DNA of 62,310 bases from Uliginosibacterium gangwonense (GTDB taxonomy: Bacteria > Pseudomonadota > Gammaproteobacteria > Burkholderiales > Rhodocyclaceae), in NCBI GenBank assembly GCA_005239635.1, contig SBBQ01000014.1:1-62310 (forward strand), written 5' to 3'. Of the stretch, positions 39,380 through 48,060 are shown piece by piece (positions within the stretch are counted from its first letter, which is position 1; each line of letters starts with the position of its first letter). The position numbers and the translations under genes were made by a program. Below the pieces are notes generated by a model that worked only from the letters and a program-made list of their open reading frames with translations, was not told where the DNA came from and made no database searches.

Positions 39380-40932
39380 TGTCGCAAACTTGCCTGCTCT
39401 ATATCGAACCCTTGCATCTGACGGTGTATCAACGTCAGAAGGATGGACTCGCCCGTTTATCGCGCCACGCGCAAGATGAAGAAGGCTTGAGTGAATTCGC
39501 CCAGTATTTAGAAACATGTGAAGACCACGTTTTCTTAGTGCTGGCCGACTTACCTGACGAATCGTTTTTCCACGAAACGGTTCCATTTGTTCGCGGCGCA
39601 GATCGCCAAGCCATGTTGACGCGTAAAGTTGAACAGCATTGCTATGGCACTGAGTTGGCCTGTGCGCTATCACTCGGACGGCAGCCCGATGGCCGGCATG
39701 ATGAATATATGTTGTTTCATGCCATTAGTCGCCCGCAGGCCCTCGACCCTTGGCTGGACCTACTACACCAACACAAACAACCACTACAAGGCATTTGGAG
39801 TGCCGCTCAATTGTCTGCCGAGCTCGGCCAACTCTTGCAGCGCAACGAAGACTTGGTGCTTATTCACACCACCACGGCGGGTATCCGCCAAACGTATATT
39901 GAACGTGGCAAGTTGCGTTTTTCCCGACTAAGCTCATATGCCGTTGCGGGCGCTACACTTGCCCAAGGTTTTGCCGCCGAATGCTCCAAGCTCATGCAAT
40001 ATCTGGCTGGGCAGCGCATGATCAATCGCAACAAACTGCCTCCGGTCATTTTGCTCAGCAGTCCGGCGCGTGAAGCTTCTCTGCTCGAAGCTTTTACTGC
40101 GCAAGCGGATTTACGCCCAGAGTTGGTTGATATTGCCGAATTGGCAAAGCGTGCCAAACTCAGCCAACCCGCACCGGACTTAGCGAGTGAATTGCTGATG
40201 CTGCATTTGTTGGCCGGTCGCAACAATACGCCTCAGCTAGCCCCCCCCTCAGCACGGCAATTTTACCGGCTCTGGCAAGGCAAAAAGATTTTGCGCGCCG
40301 CGGGTTGGCTGGGCTTAATTGGGGGCTTATTAATTTCCGCCCACTTCATGTATGGCGCAAGTCAGTTGCGCCAACAGGCAGACAAAATTGACCAGCAGCG
40401 CTTTGCTGTTGAAGCTCAACTCCAGGCGCTGATCTATAAGCTACCCGCTTTGCCAACCGAGCTAGACAATCTACGGGGCATTGCGCAAGGTTTGCACACG
40501 CTCGATGAAGCGCGCCATACCCCGCTCGCCATGATGTCTGCGCTGTCGCAGGTCTTAGATACCTACCCGGACATTCAGTTGGAGAAACTCGATTGGCGCA
40601 CCGTGGGCAATGTTTTGCCGACACCCGCAAACTCGAATAGCGGCAACAGCAACAACCCTGCCCAGCCGATCGAGCAATGCACGCTCAATTTATCGTTGTC
40701 GAACGAAAATGGTTTTATTGAAGCCTCACGCCAACGCATGATTAGCGAGCGCATCAATCGTTTTGTTCAAGCCTTAAACGCACAACCAGGCTGGCGCGCC
40801 ACGTTAGAGCGCGCACCGATTGACGTACGGCCAGACGCCACCTTGAGCAGTAGCGTTGAAGAGCGCGAAGTACAGCGTCCACGATTCAGCGTTAGCATCA
40901 CCTCAGCCCCTAAGACGGAGGCGCAGCCATGA
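39379..40932 (+). CDS. PilM/PilN-like pilus assembly protein (MshI-like)
   Basis: A 517-aa protein that seems to combine a PilM-like cytoplasmic actin-fold region (about 1-290, starting TCLLYIEPLHLTVYQ) and a PilN-like part: one membrane helix (about 311-330, GWLGLIGGLLISAHFMYGA), then a coiled coil and a periplasmic domain (about 335-517). MshI or GspL would fill the same role, anchoring the motor to the PilO-like partner. Sequence signatures are weak, so the call rests mainly on topology and position. ATG overlaps the mshG stop (TAATG). Confidence 0.7.
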   Translation: MSQTCLLYIEPLHLTVYQRQKDGLARLSRHAQDEEGLSEFAQYLETCEDHVFLVLADLPDESFFHETVPFVRGADRQAMLTRKVEQHCYGTELACALSLGRQPDGRHDEYMLFHAISRPQALDPWLDLLHQHKQPLQGIWSAAQLSAELGQLLQRNEDLVLIHTTTAGIRQTYIERGKLRFSRLSSYAVAGATLAQGFAAECSKLMQYLAGQRMINRNKLPPVILLSSPAREASLLEAFTAQADLRPELVDIAELAKRAKLSQPAPDLASELLMLHLLAGRNNTPQLAPPSARQFYRLWQGKKILRAAGWLGLIGGLLISAHFMYGASQLRQQADKIDQQRFAVEAQLQALIYKLPALPTELDNLRGIAQGLHTLDEARHTPLAMMSALSQVLDTYPDIQLEKLDWRTVGNVLPTPANSNSGNSNNPAQPIEQCTLNLSLSNENGFIEASRQRMISERINRFVQALNAQPGWRATLERAPIDVRPDATLSSSVEEREVQRPRFSVSITSAPKTEAQP

Positions 40933-41567
40933 GTGCGACAAGCAGCACATCGCTGAATGAACGTTTAACGCTTTTGCGTGGCAGTTTATTAATGGCGGCT
41001 AGCCTGCTCATTCTGGGTGGCGTCACGGCTGTCTTGAGCCACAAATGGCAGAGCGTCGAAGAAAATCGTGTTCGGCAAGCACAGTCATTACAGTCAACCG
41101 CTACGGCCAAGCTCAATGAGGCACAGCACGAAACACAAGAAATAGCTCAGCGCCTTCAACTGTATTCAACGCTCAACAAACGTGGCATCTTGGGTGAAGA
41201 ACACCGCCTCGACTGGATAGAGCAGCTTAGACAGTTGCAGCAAGAAATTGGCTTAACCTCCATGGAATTTGAGTTTCTGCCGCAGAAGCCAGCGGACTCC
41301 AGTTTAAATTTGCCCAGTATGCCGGGCTACCGATTTGTATCGAGCACACTAAACTTGCGCCTCACCGTGCTACATGAAGGGGACGTGCAACGATTGCTAG
41401 AACGGTTGCCGCAACAGGCGAGCGCACTCATTCTGACCAAGGCTTGCAGCATTGAACCGCCCACAAATCGTAGCGGCCAACTGAGCTCTCCGCTAACGGT
41501 TCAGTGCACGCAGGAGTGGATCACCCTGCGTCCTACACTAGACAGTGTAAGCGGGGCAAAGCCATGA
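40929..41567 (+). CDS. PilO-like pilus assembly protein (MshJ-like)
   Basis: A 212-aa bitopic protein: membrane helix at about 17-36, a coiled coil (about 40-80, rich in Gln and Glu) and a small periplasmic domain with LRLTVLHEGDVQRLLERLP (about 140-158), as expected for PilO/GspM/MshJ. It lies after the PilMN-like gene with a four-base overlap and before a PilP-like gene, the standard order. Confidence 0.72.
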   Translation: MSATSSTSLNERLTLLRGSLLMAASLLILGGVTAVLSHKWQSVEENRVRQAQSLQSTATAKLNEAQHETQEIAQRLQLYSTLNKRGILGEEHRLDWIEQLRQLQQEIGLTSMEFEFLPQKPADSSLNLPSMPGYRFVSSTLNLRLTVLHEGDVQRLLERLPQQASALILTKACSIEPPTNRSGQLSSPLTVQCTQEWITLRPTLDSVSGAKP

Positions 41568-41992
41568 ATGCACCGCGCGCAAAATTCTTGCTGTGCGTGC
41601 TAGGCGCATGCCTGCTACCTACCGTTGGTTTTGCCCAGCAGCAAGCCGAATTGGCAACAGCGCCTTTGGGTAGGCTATTTCTCAGTCCGCAACAGCGCAC
41701 ACAATTAGATCAGCAGAGAAGGCTCGGCATTTCCAATGCCCAAGTGCAGGCCTTGCGCTATGACGGCATGCTCAGGCGCCATGGCGGCAAAACCATACTC
41801 TGGTTAAATGGTCAGCCGCTCGACGACACCCAATCTGCGGCACGCGTTGATAGCAACAATCGACTCATCGTGCGTTTGCCAAGCGGCCAAGGTGAGCACC
41901 CCATCCAACTACAGGTGGGTGACGAAGTCCTGCCGGATGGCTCGCGTAATGCAACACCATCCGTCACCACGCATCAACACGAGTCTCGGTAA
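41564..41992 (+). CDS. PilP-like periplasmic pilus protein (MshK-like)
   Basis: A 142-aa secreted protein. The signal peptide MNAPRAKFLLCVLGACLLPT ends at about GFA-Q. The rest has a short domain with KTILWLNGQPLDD (about 76-88) and RLIVRLPSGQGEHPIQLQVG (about 100-119), similar in outline to MshK/GspC-type homology regions. The ATG overlaps the previous stop (ATGA). The exact family is uncertain. Confidence 0.6.
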   Translation: MNAPRAKFLLCVLGACLLPTVGFAQQQAELATAPLGRLFLSPQQRTQLDQQRRLGISNAQVQALRYDGMLRRHGGKTILWLNGQPLDDTQSAARVDSNNRLIVRLPSGQGEHPIQLQVGDEVLPDGSRNATPSVTTHQHESR

Positions 41993-41999
41993 TACCACC

Positions 42000-43280
42000 G
42001 TGACACACTCTGTTCGATACACGCGCATTACAAGTTTAAGCCCTGCATCGTCAGGCTATATTCTGCTGCTGGTGCTGGGCATTGTGGCACTCATGGGCGT
42101 GGCCGGCATGGCGCTGTTGCGCGCGCATAGTACAGAACAGTCTGGTCGTGCTCAGCGCACAGCAACCGCACTAGCGCAAGCTCGTGAGGCGCTCATCGCA
42201 TATGCCGTACAACGCCACTTCACAAACAGTGCCTCGCCAACGTATCGACCCGGCGACTTGCCCTGCCCTGCTGCTGATAATGATGGCGGAGAGGAGTCCA
42301 GCTGTTCTCCAGGGGCAATCGGTCGCGTGCCGTGGAAATCACTAGGCATCGCCCCTCCCATTGATGGTGACGGGGAAGTAATTTGGTATGCCCTATCTGG
42401 TAACTTCCGACGCTTTAACACAAACCACAACCCCATCAACTCTCTCACCAACGGCACGCTCAAAATCATCGATGAAAAAGGCAATACGGTAGAGGGTAAC
42501 GCTGTTTTTGTGTTGTTTGCTGCGGGCCCCACTTTACCAGGACAAGACCGAAGTGAGGCCACAACCTTATGTGGCTATTCTGGTTCGGACCAGAAAAATA
42601 ATCTCTGTCCATCAAACTATTTAGACACCTTAAACGGCACCAACAACGCAAAGCGCGATGGCCCGTTTATCACCTCCCCGAGTAGTAGCACATTTAATGA
42701 TTCGCTACTTTATGTGAGCACTGAAGTTTTTATCCACGCTCTCGAACAACGCGTGCTGGCCGATGTTGCAAATTGGCTTCGCCAGTACCAAACGGCTAAT
42801 GCGTACTTACCTTATGCCTCGCCGTCGGCTTGCACCTCCACGACTGACAAAGAGACTAAAATCACCACAAGTACGTGCGTGGCAGAAGATGGGCTGTGCA
42901 GCGGACATTTTCCTATTGATGCTGCAACTACGAGTTCAGCGGGATGGCCACCGACAATATATGTTAAAGATGCAGATAAGACAGCACCTTATACAAAGTG
43001 GTTTCTGGACAACCACTGGGCGGAGCTGATTTTCTACACAGCAAATTCAAATAATTTAGCCAAACCAACGCTGGCTTGCCCTGTTACGCTGGCGGGCAAC
43101 AATCAATCCGCCATCATCATGCTGCCCGGCAGCGCACGCATGAGCGTGAACACTGCCCAACTCAACACCATGTACGAAGATCCTGCAAACCAAGATGCGT
43201 GGACGTTAGGGGCCGCAGGGCGATATGATTTCCAGACTCCGACAGCATCATCCAATGATCGACTCTATGTCATTCCATAG
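42000..43280 (+). CDS. Large prepilin-like minor pilin (PilX/GspK-like)
   Basis: A 426-aa protein with a prepilin-like N-terminus: SSGYILLLVLGIVALMGVAGM after a short basic leader. The Glu at +5 of normal prepilins is replaced by Leu, as in GspK/PilX tip proteins. The body carries DLPCPAADNDGG and GRVPWKSLG, motifs shared with the next gene. I start at GTG 42000, seven bases after the upstream stop, although the frame is open to 41808; the Shine-Dalgarno is weak. Likely role: pilus-tip minor pilin, possibly adhesive. Confidence 0.65.
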   Translation: MTHSVRYTRITSLSPASSGYILLLVLGIVALMGVAGMALLRAHSTEQSGRAQRTATALAQAREALIAYAVQRHFTNSASPTYRPGDLPCPAADNDGGEESSCSPGAIGRVPWKSLGIAPPIDGDGEVIWYALSGNFRRFNTNHNPINSLTNGTLKIIDEKGNTVEGNAVFVLFAAGPTLPGQDRSEATTLCGYSGSDQKNNLCPSNYLDTLNGTNNAKRDGPFITSPSSSTFNDSLLYVSTEVFIHALEQRVLADVANWLRQYQTANAYLPYASPSACTSTTDKETKITTSTCVAEDGLCSGHFPIDAATTSSAGWPPTIYVKDADKTAPYTKWFLDNHWAELIFYTANSNNLAKPTLACPVTLAGNNQSAIIMLPGSARMSVNTAQLNTMYEDPANQDAWTLGAAGRYDFQTPTASSNDRLYVIP

Positions 43281-43989
43281 CGCACCTTGCCGCCGACACC
43301 GCACGTCCGGTTTTACGCTCATTGAGATTGCAATAGCGCTGCTCGTTCTTGCCGTTCTCGCCACTTTTTTGGCTATTCCCACTGGCTCAAAAATTGACGA
43401 AGAAAAACGTATTGAGACCCAAAAGAATTTAGAAACGATTCGCGAAGCCCTGATTGGCTTTGCAGCCATCAACGGGCGCCTACCCTGCCCCGACTATCGT
43501 AACGATCCGACCGCAGCCGCATATGGCACTGAAGACTGCGACACATTGCATATCAAACCTAATCAAGAGGGTTATTTGCCCTGGAAAACACTGGGCATGT
43601 CAGAAACCGATGCGTGGGGGCGTCATCGCACCAGTGCGAGCGAGCCGAGGACAGGAGACTGGCGCTATCGAGTTGAGCGCACATATGCCGACACGTTTGA
43701 TTTGCACTTCAAAGCCAATTTAGTAAACACTGGAATTGCGTTCCCTGATGACAAAATTGAAGTTTATGATCATCAGGGAAAACCATTGACAGCCAATAAT
43801 GAGTACGCCGTTTTTGTCGTCTATTCTGTGGGCAGAAATAGCCAAGCCGATGGACAAAACAGCAGTTACGAGTCCAAGAATGCCAATTACGAATGGGGAG
43901 AACCAACCTCGACGTATGATGATCAATTGATTTCGCTCGGACGCTCATTGCTCGCTGCAAAAATGTACGCTGCCGGCAAATTACCCTAA
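43267..43989 (+). CDS. Prepilin-like protein with LPCP/PWKTLG motif
   Basis: A 240-aa type IV pilin-like protein. The prepilin peptidase site is SGFTLIEIAIALLVLAVLA, with Gly before Phe and Glu at +5. After the helix come LPCPDYRND (about 71-79) and GYLPWKTLGMSETDAWG (about 103-119), the latter DAWG motif being common in pseudopilins. ATGs at 43225, 43255 and 43267 are possible; I use 43267, which overlaps the previous gene by 14 bases and leaves a leader of about 13 residues. It lies six bases upstream of the cyclase gene. Confidence 0.78.
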   Translation: MSFHSAPCRRHRTSGFTLIEIAIALLVLAVLATFLAIPTGSKIDEEKRIETQKNLETIREALIGFAAINGRLPCPDYRNDPTAAAYGTEDCDTLHIKPNQEGYLPWKTLGMSETDAWGRHRTSASEPRTGDWRYRVERTYADTFDLHFKANLVNTGIAFPDDKIEVYDHQGKPLTANNEYAVFVVYSVGRNSQADGQNSSYESKNANYEWGEPTSTYDDQLISLGRSLLAAKMYAAGKLP

Positions 43990-43995
43990 AAATAA

Positions 43996-45270
43996 ATGAG
44001 CCATCTCCAATCCTTTATTGAACGCCTGCGTACCGGTGGCATAGAAGCGCATGACTCAGAAGATGAGTGCCTTAACAAATCGCTACTGGTTTTCGCAACC
44101 GGCTTAGTATCCGTCACCTCGGTGCTTTGGCTTGCGCTATACCGCAGCCTTGGCCCACAACTCTCGTCTACCCTGCCGTTTGTTTTCCAACTACTGCTTG
44201 TTGGAAATCTACTGCTTTATATCCAGACCGGGCGTTTTGCTGTATTCCGCACCACTCAACTCGGCTTATTTTTGTTTGTGCCGTTTATCGCGCAGTGGTC
44301 TATTGGCAGCTTCATTAGCGGCAGCGGCATCGTACTCTGGGGGCTGCTCGCGCCCATCGGCGCTATTTTATGTATCGGCGTACGTGAATCTCTTGGGTGG
44401 ATGATTGGCTACATCTTTTTAATCGCGCTCACAGGCGTATTCGATTTCTATTTAGCGGATACATCGCCACTTCTGCACCCGCGCATTCCACTTGCCACTA
44501 GCATGGTGTTTTTTGCGCTGAATTTTATTGCAGTGTCGACGCTTGTATTTTTGTTGCTGCGCTTTTCAATTCAAGAAAAGCAACGCATTAGCGAGCGTTT
44601 GAATGAAGCGCATGCCTTGCTGACATTAGAACAAGAAAAAAGCGAGCGGCTTCTGTTGAACATTCTGCCCGGCCCCGTAGCAGAACGTCTTAAGCAAACA
44701 GACCAATGCATCGCAGATGGCTATGCTGAAGTTACCGTCATGTTTGCGGACATCGTTAACTTCACGCAAGTCGCAGCAGGCATGCGCCCCGATCAAGTAT
44801 TTGCCATGCTCAACAATGTGTTCTCACATTTTGATGATTTGGCCGAGCAGTACCAGCTTGAGAAAATCAAAACGATTGGTGATGCGTACATGATCGCAGG
44901 CGGGTTAAACACCGAATCAGATCGATACACTCACAATATGGCGGAGATGGCCCTCGCCATGCGCGCATGGATTGTTGAACACGCCTTGCAAGTCGGCGTG
45001 CCGCTCGATCTGCGCATCGGCATCGGCACCGGCACTGTTGTAGCCGGCGTGGTTGGCAAAAAGAAATTTATTTACGACTTGTGGGGCGACACCGTGAACA
45101 TTGCGAGTCGCATTACAGGTGAAGGCAAGCCGGGCGAAATTCAGTGTGATGTGCGCACACATGCAATCTTGCAGAGCGAGTTTGAATTTGGTGCAGCGGT
45201 TAACCTCAACCTCAAGGGTAAAGGTCAAACAACCTTATATCGACTGCAAGGTCGCCGCACGCATCCATAA
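43996..45270 (+). CDS. Membrane-bound class III adenylate cyclase
   Basis: A 424-aa protein with six predicted membrane helices (about 28-190), a linking helix, and a class III cyclase domain (about 230-415). Metal-binding Asp residues lie in VTVMFADIVNFTQ (about 245-257) and KTIGDAYMIAGG (about 294-305), with the adenine-selecting Lys in KIKTIGD and Asp in DLWGDTVNIASRIT (about 360-373), where Asn and Arg stabilise the transition state. All catalytic residues are present, favouring cAMP over cGMP. It is joined to the pilus genes by a six-base gap, so it may report envelope or surface contact. Confidence 0.92.
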   Translation: MSHLQSFIERLRTGGIEAHDSEDECLNKSLLVFATGLVSVTSVLWLALYRSLGPQLSSTLPFVFQLLLVGNLLLYIQTGRFAVFRTTQLGLFLFVPFIAQWSIGSFISGSGIVLWGLLAPIGAILCIGVRESLGWMIGYIFLIALTGVFDFYLADTSPLLHPRIPLATSMVFFALNFIAVSTLVFLLLRFSIQEKQRISERLNEAHALLTLEQEKSERLLLNILPGPVAERLKQTDQCIADGYAEVTVMFADIVNFTQVAAGMRPDQVFAMLNNVFSHFDDLAEQYQLEKIKTIGDAYMIAGGLNTESDRYTHNMAEMALAMRAWIVEHALQVGVPLDLRIGIGTGTVVAGVVGKKKFIYDLWGDTVNIASRITGEGKPGEIQCDVRTHAILQSEFEFGAAVNLNLKGKGQTTLYRLQGRRTHP

Positions 45271-45291
45271 GCATCTGTTCAGCACAATGCT

Positions 45292-47022
45292 TCACATATT
45301 TAGGCTTGATTTACCTCTCAAGCTAAACACCACTTCGCCCGGCCGGTTCTCGCTTAACGCCAATTGCCAATCATGACGCATCGCAAGTTGTGCGGCTTGA
45401 TATAAACCCACACCAAAGCCCTTGCTAGATTCAACCGGTTGCACAAATAACTTGCCCACCATTTCCGCTGCAATAGGATGCCCACTATCGCGCACAACGA
45501 TTTCAAGTGGTTCGCAGCGTAACAACTGCACTTCAACACGCATATCGGTTTGTGCTGCCCGCTTGAGCATCGCGTTATCGAGCAAAGTTTCTAGGATGCT
45601 AGAGAGTGCCTGCCCAGCCACTTCGTTGGTGCAGGGTGTTGTTTTTTGCAAAAACTGAACGTCATGTTCTGTATAACGCTCGCGCATTTGGTTCCACCAC
45701 TGCGACACCGAAATGCTTTCCGCTTCTTCTGCGTCAGGTTTCTGGAGCTTGTCGAGTGTATGTTGGAGGCGCTGTGTGATCACCGGCAATTGCCGGCTGA
45801 TTAACTGATTTAATTCTGTCGGGTCGCGTTCTGGCTGGCTATTGATGGCATAGCAAAGCGTATTGAGCGACTGCAATAAGTTTTTCACGTCGTGCGTGAG
45901 TCGGGCGCCCGTATCGTGTATCGCGCGAACATAGCTCAATTGCTGCAATTGCGCACCACGCTGCTTGGCAAAATAGAACTCTGCTAACAAACGTACCAAC
46001 AATTCAAAATGCCAAGCCAAACCCGCTGCGAGAGGCGTTGAGGTATAAAGGTGCAACTCCAAACCGTCTTGCTGAAAATGCGAGACGCAAGGTGTAACGC
46101 GGCCAAAGTGCTGTTCATTTTGACCCTCGATCCAACTCCCACCCACCACGCCAGGCAAGCGACACAGTCGCTTTAAAGCGCCATGCAAAAATCGCTCTGG
46201 GTCATCTTCTTGCTGAGCAAAATCTGTAAGGCTAGATAACCAACCTTCGTAAGGCATAGCGATCGTAAAAACATAGCGACTAAACAAAACGCCAAGGCCC
46301 GAAAAGCCCGCACGAGGATTCCACGCCCAACTCACCAAGAGCAACAAAGCAGAAGTGGTGAGCAATGCTGACAGTACCGATTGGAAATAGCTCAATGAAG
46401 CCAGTGCCATATACGCCAACGTACCGAGGCACAACACGGCCAACATCAAATAAAGGAATAGGCCGGCCAAATAGTCGACCACCTGGTCTGCTTGGCTATG
46501 TGCACGACTCACGCTCAATACACACAGCACAATAAAAAAAGCCGGTAACAGATATTTCGAAATCGCCAACAGATCTAATTTGTCGGCAGCGAGTACTGGA
46601 AGCACGTCCGGCAGTAGTCGTGTGAGCAACAACAGTAGAAGTGTCGCAAATGCCACCAAGTGAAAACGACGAGACAACATGTTTTCGCTCGCGAAGCTGC
46701 GCCCACCTAGCAACGCTGCCAAAAAAATCCCCCACCCAAGCAACATCCACGGCCCCATGAGCAAGGTCATGAACGCCAAAGCCCCGAGCACCAAGAGCAT
46801 GCCACCCGCTTTAAGCTGCATTTTTTGACTGAGAATCGGCTGCCACAACAAAAACAAACCGAAGTGACCGACAAACAGCATCTGCTGTAAGAGATTTGCC
46901 GTGTTTACGACACTGTATAAGGCGGCCAAAGCCGCTAATAAAATCCAGTCCGAAGGGAGTGTCAGTTTTTTTTGCAATTTGCCAATCCAGTTAGCAACAA
47001 CCCGCTTATTTTGTGCGGGCAT
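45292..47022 (-). CDS. Sensor histidine kinase with multi-pass membrane domain
   Basis: A 576-aa kinase. About nine to eleven hydrophobic helices fill residues 25-265; a GAF-like region follows, then the H-box THDVKNLLQSL (about 375-385), N-box ETLLDNAML (about 487), G1 VVRDSGHPI (about 512) and G2 SKGFGVGLYQAAQLA (about 534-548). It resembles PrsK/PilS-type kinases and probably signals to the sigma-54 regulator at 29659. It is convergent with the cyclase gene (21 bases) and divergent from the prepilin gene; the phased TGTC boxes begin 12 bases upstream of its start. Confidence 0.88.
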   Translation of the reverse strand: MPAQNKRVVANWIGKLQKKLTLPSDWILLAALAALYSVVNTANLLQQMLFVGHFGLFLLWQPILSQKMQLKAGGMLLVLGALAFMTLLMGPWMLLGWGIFLAALLGGRSFASENMLSRRFHLVAFATLLLLLLTRLLPDVLPVLAADKLDLLAISKYLLPAFFIVLCVLSVSRAHSQADQVVDYLAGLFLYLMLAVLCLGTLAYMALASLSYFQSVLSALLTTSALLLLVSWAWNPRAGFSGLGVLFSRYVFTIAMPYEGWLSSLTDFAQQEDDPERFLHGALKRLCRLPGVVGGSWIEGQNEQHFGRVTPCVSHFQQDGLELHLYTSTPLAAGLAWHFELLVRLLAEFYFAKQRGAQLQQLSYVRAIHDTGARLTHDVKNLLQSLNTLCYAINSQPERDPTELNQLISRQLPVITQRLQHTLDKLQKPDAEEAESISVSQWWNQMRERYTEHDVQFLQKTTPCTNEVAGQALSSILETLLDNAMLKRAAQTDMRVEVQLLRCEPLEIVVRDSGHPIAAEMVGKLFVQPVESSKGFGVGLYQAAQLAMRHDWQLALSENRPGEVVFSLRGKSSLNM

Positions 47023-47032
47023 GCGTAGAAAT

Positions 47033-47070
47033 GTGTCATGAATTTGACAGCGCCTGTCACGATCATGTCA
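47033..47070. promoter_or_regulatory. Phased TGTC boxes, PilR-like binding region
   Basis: TGTCA or its complement starts at 47034, 47045 (as TGACA), 47055 and 47066, steps of 11, 10 and 11 bases, about one helical turn each. Three of the four fit (C/G)TGTC, the tract known to bind PilR upstream of Pseudomonas pilA. They lie about 120-160 bases upstream of the predicted prepilin transcription start, a normal enhancer distance. Confidence 0.5.
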
Positions 47071-47164
47071 GCTTTTATAAAAAAGCGTGAATTTCTCACA
47101 ATACACAACACTAAATCCCCACGATTTTGGGCCTTCTTGCAAAATTCCAACCCTAAATCAGATC

Positions 47165-47180
47165 AGGCCCAAGATTTGCT
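47165..47180 (+). promoter_or_regulatory. Sigma-54-like promoter of the prepilin gene
   Basis: AGGCCCAAGATTTGCT has the invariant GG and GC at the correct 12-base phase of the -24/-12 consensus TGGCAC-N5-TTGCT, with mismatches at two less critical positions. Predicted start near 47191. Confidence 0.42.
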
Positions 47181-47348
47181 GTAAGTCTCACATAAACGCA
47201 AACGGCTCCGCGAACGCTAACAAACAAAATTGTTCGCATGCACTGAGGGCACACTCAAAAATTCGGCTTAGCAGCACACGTTGTTCACCAGACCGAATGA
47301 GTTGCTGATTTATAAAACTGAAACAGGGAATTACACGGAGTTACCCAC

Positions 47349-48005
47349 ATGTCCTACCCCAGCATTAAAAAACAAGCCGGTTTTACACTGGTTGAAATTG
47401 CCATCGTACTCGTCATCATTGGCTTGTTACTTGGCGGCGTATTGAAAGGCCAAGAACTGATCAATAGCGCCAAAGCAAAAAGTATCGTTAACGATTTCCG
47501 CACCATTTCGACCATGGTGTATTCCTACCAAGATCGCTTCCGCTATATGCCGGGCGATGACCCAAAAGCGAATGATCATGTTGGCGGCACCAATGCCACG
47601 ACGTTTGGCTCGGGCGACTCCATTGGCAATGGTCGCATTAGCGGTGCTTGGAACTCCAAAACAGCGACCGATGAATCTGCATTGGTTTGGCAGCATGTTC
47701 GTTTAGCGAATCTCTCAACCGGGCCGACCACTACGTCCGATGCAGATTACTACCCGCGCAATGCCGAAAACGGACAAACGGGTATCACCAGCTATGCACC
47801 AGCCAATACCACGTTGCGTGGTACGTTCTTCATTTGTACGAACAATATGAACGCTCGACTGGCTCGCCAAATTGATGCCACCATGGACGACGGCAACACG
47901 AATACGGGCACCGTACAAGCACTTGATTCTACCGGCGCGCTCGCCACTGTCGTATCATCTGACGAATCTAACGGTCAGGTCTACACCGTTTGCGCGGCAT
48001 ATTAA
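47349..48005 (+). CDS. Prepilin-type pilin protein of the pilus locus
   Basis: A 218-aa prepilin with leader MSYPSIKKQAG and cleavage before FTLVEIAIVLVIIGLLLGG, Glu at +5. The globular part has YRYMPGDDPKAN-like sequence (RFRYMPGDDPKAN, about 63-75) and two Cys (about 162 and 215) that could form the C-terminal disulphide loop. It is set apart from the biogenesis operon, with its own regulatory region, as expected for a more highly expressed major pilin (MshA-like). Strong GGAG site eight bases before ATG. A hairpin follows the stop codon. Confidence 0.82.
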   Translation: MSYPSIKKQAGFTLVEIAIVLVIIGLLLGGVLKGQELINSAKAKSIVNDFRTISTMVYSYQDRFRYMPGDDPKANDHVGGTNATTFGSGDSIGNGRISGAWNSKTATDESALVWQHVRLANLSTGPTTTSDADYYPRNAENGQTGITSYAPANTTLRGTFFICTNNMNARLARQIDATMDDGNTNTGTVQALDSTGALATVVSSDESNGQVYTVCAAY

Positions 48006-48029
48006 GCATTACTTGGCTCTAGTATCCTT

Positions 48030-48060
48030 GAAGAACGTTTGAGTTAATCAAACGTTCTTC
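48030..48060. other. 13-bp perfect hairpin between prepilin and kefB-like gene
   Basis: GAAGAACGTTTGA (48030-48042) pairs with TCAAACGTTCTTC (48048-48060) around GTTAA. It overlaps the last four codons and the stop of the minus-strand antiporter gene. No T run follows on either strand, so it may be a processing or stability structure rather than a terminator. Confidence 0.45.

Larger units (their letters stand above)
47023..47348. other. Divergent intergenic region, kinase / prepilin
   Basis: These 326 bases hold the TGTC box cluster (47033-47070), a sigma-54-like element (47165-47180) and a GGAG ribosome site (47337-47340) eight bases before the prepilin ATG. The rest is A/C-rich and shows no coding potential. 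Confidence 0.6.

Noticed and set aside
41808-41999. N-terminal extension of the large prepilin-like protein
   Set aside because: It lies inside the PilP-like gene in another frame and would bury the pilin leader; GTG at 42000 fits better.
47128-47144. TTTGGGCCTTCTTGCAA as a sigma-54 promoter
   Set aside because: The GG and GC elements are too close for the fixed 12-base phase; the element at 47165 fits better.
48030-48060. Hairpin as an intrinsic terminator
   Set aside because: No T run on either strand and the stem overlaps the antiporter stop codon.
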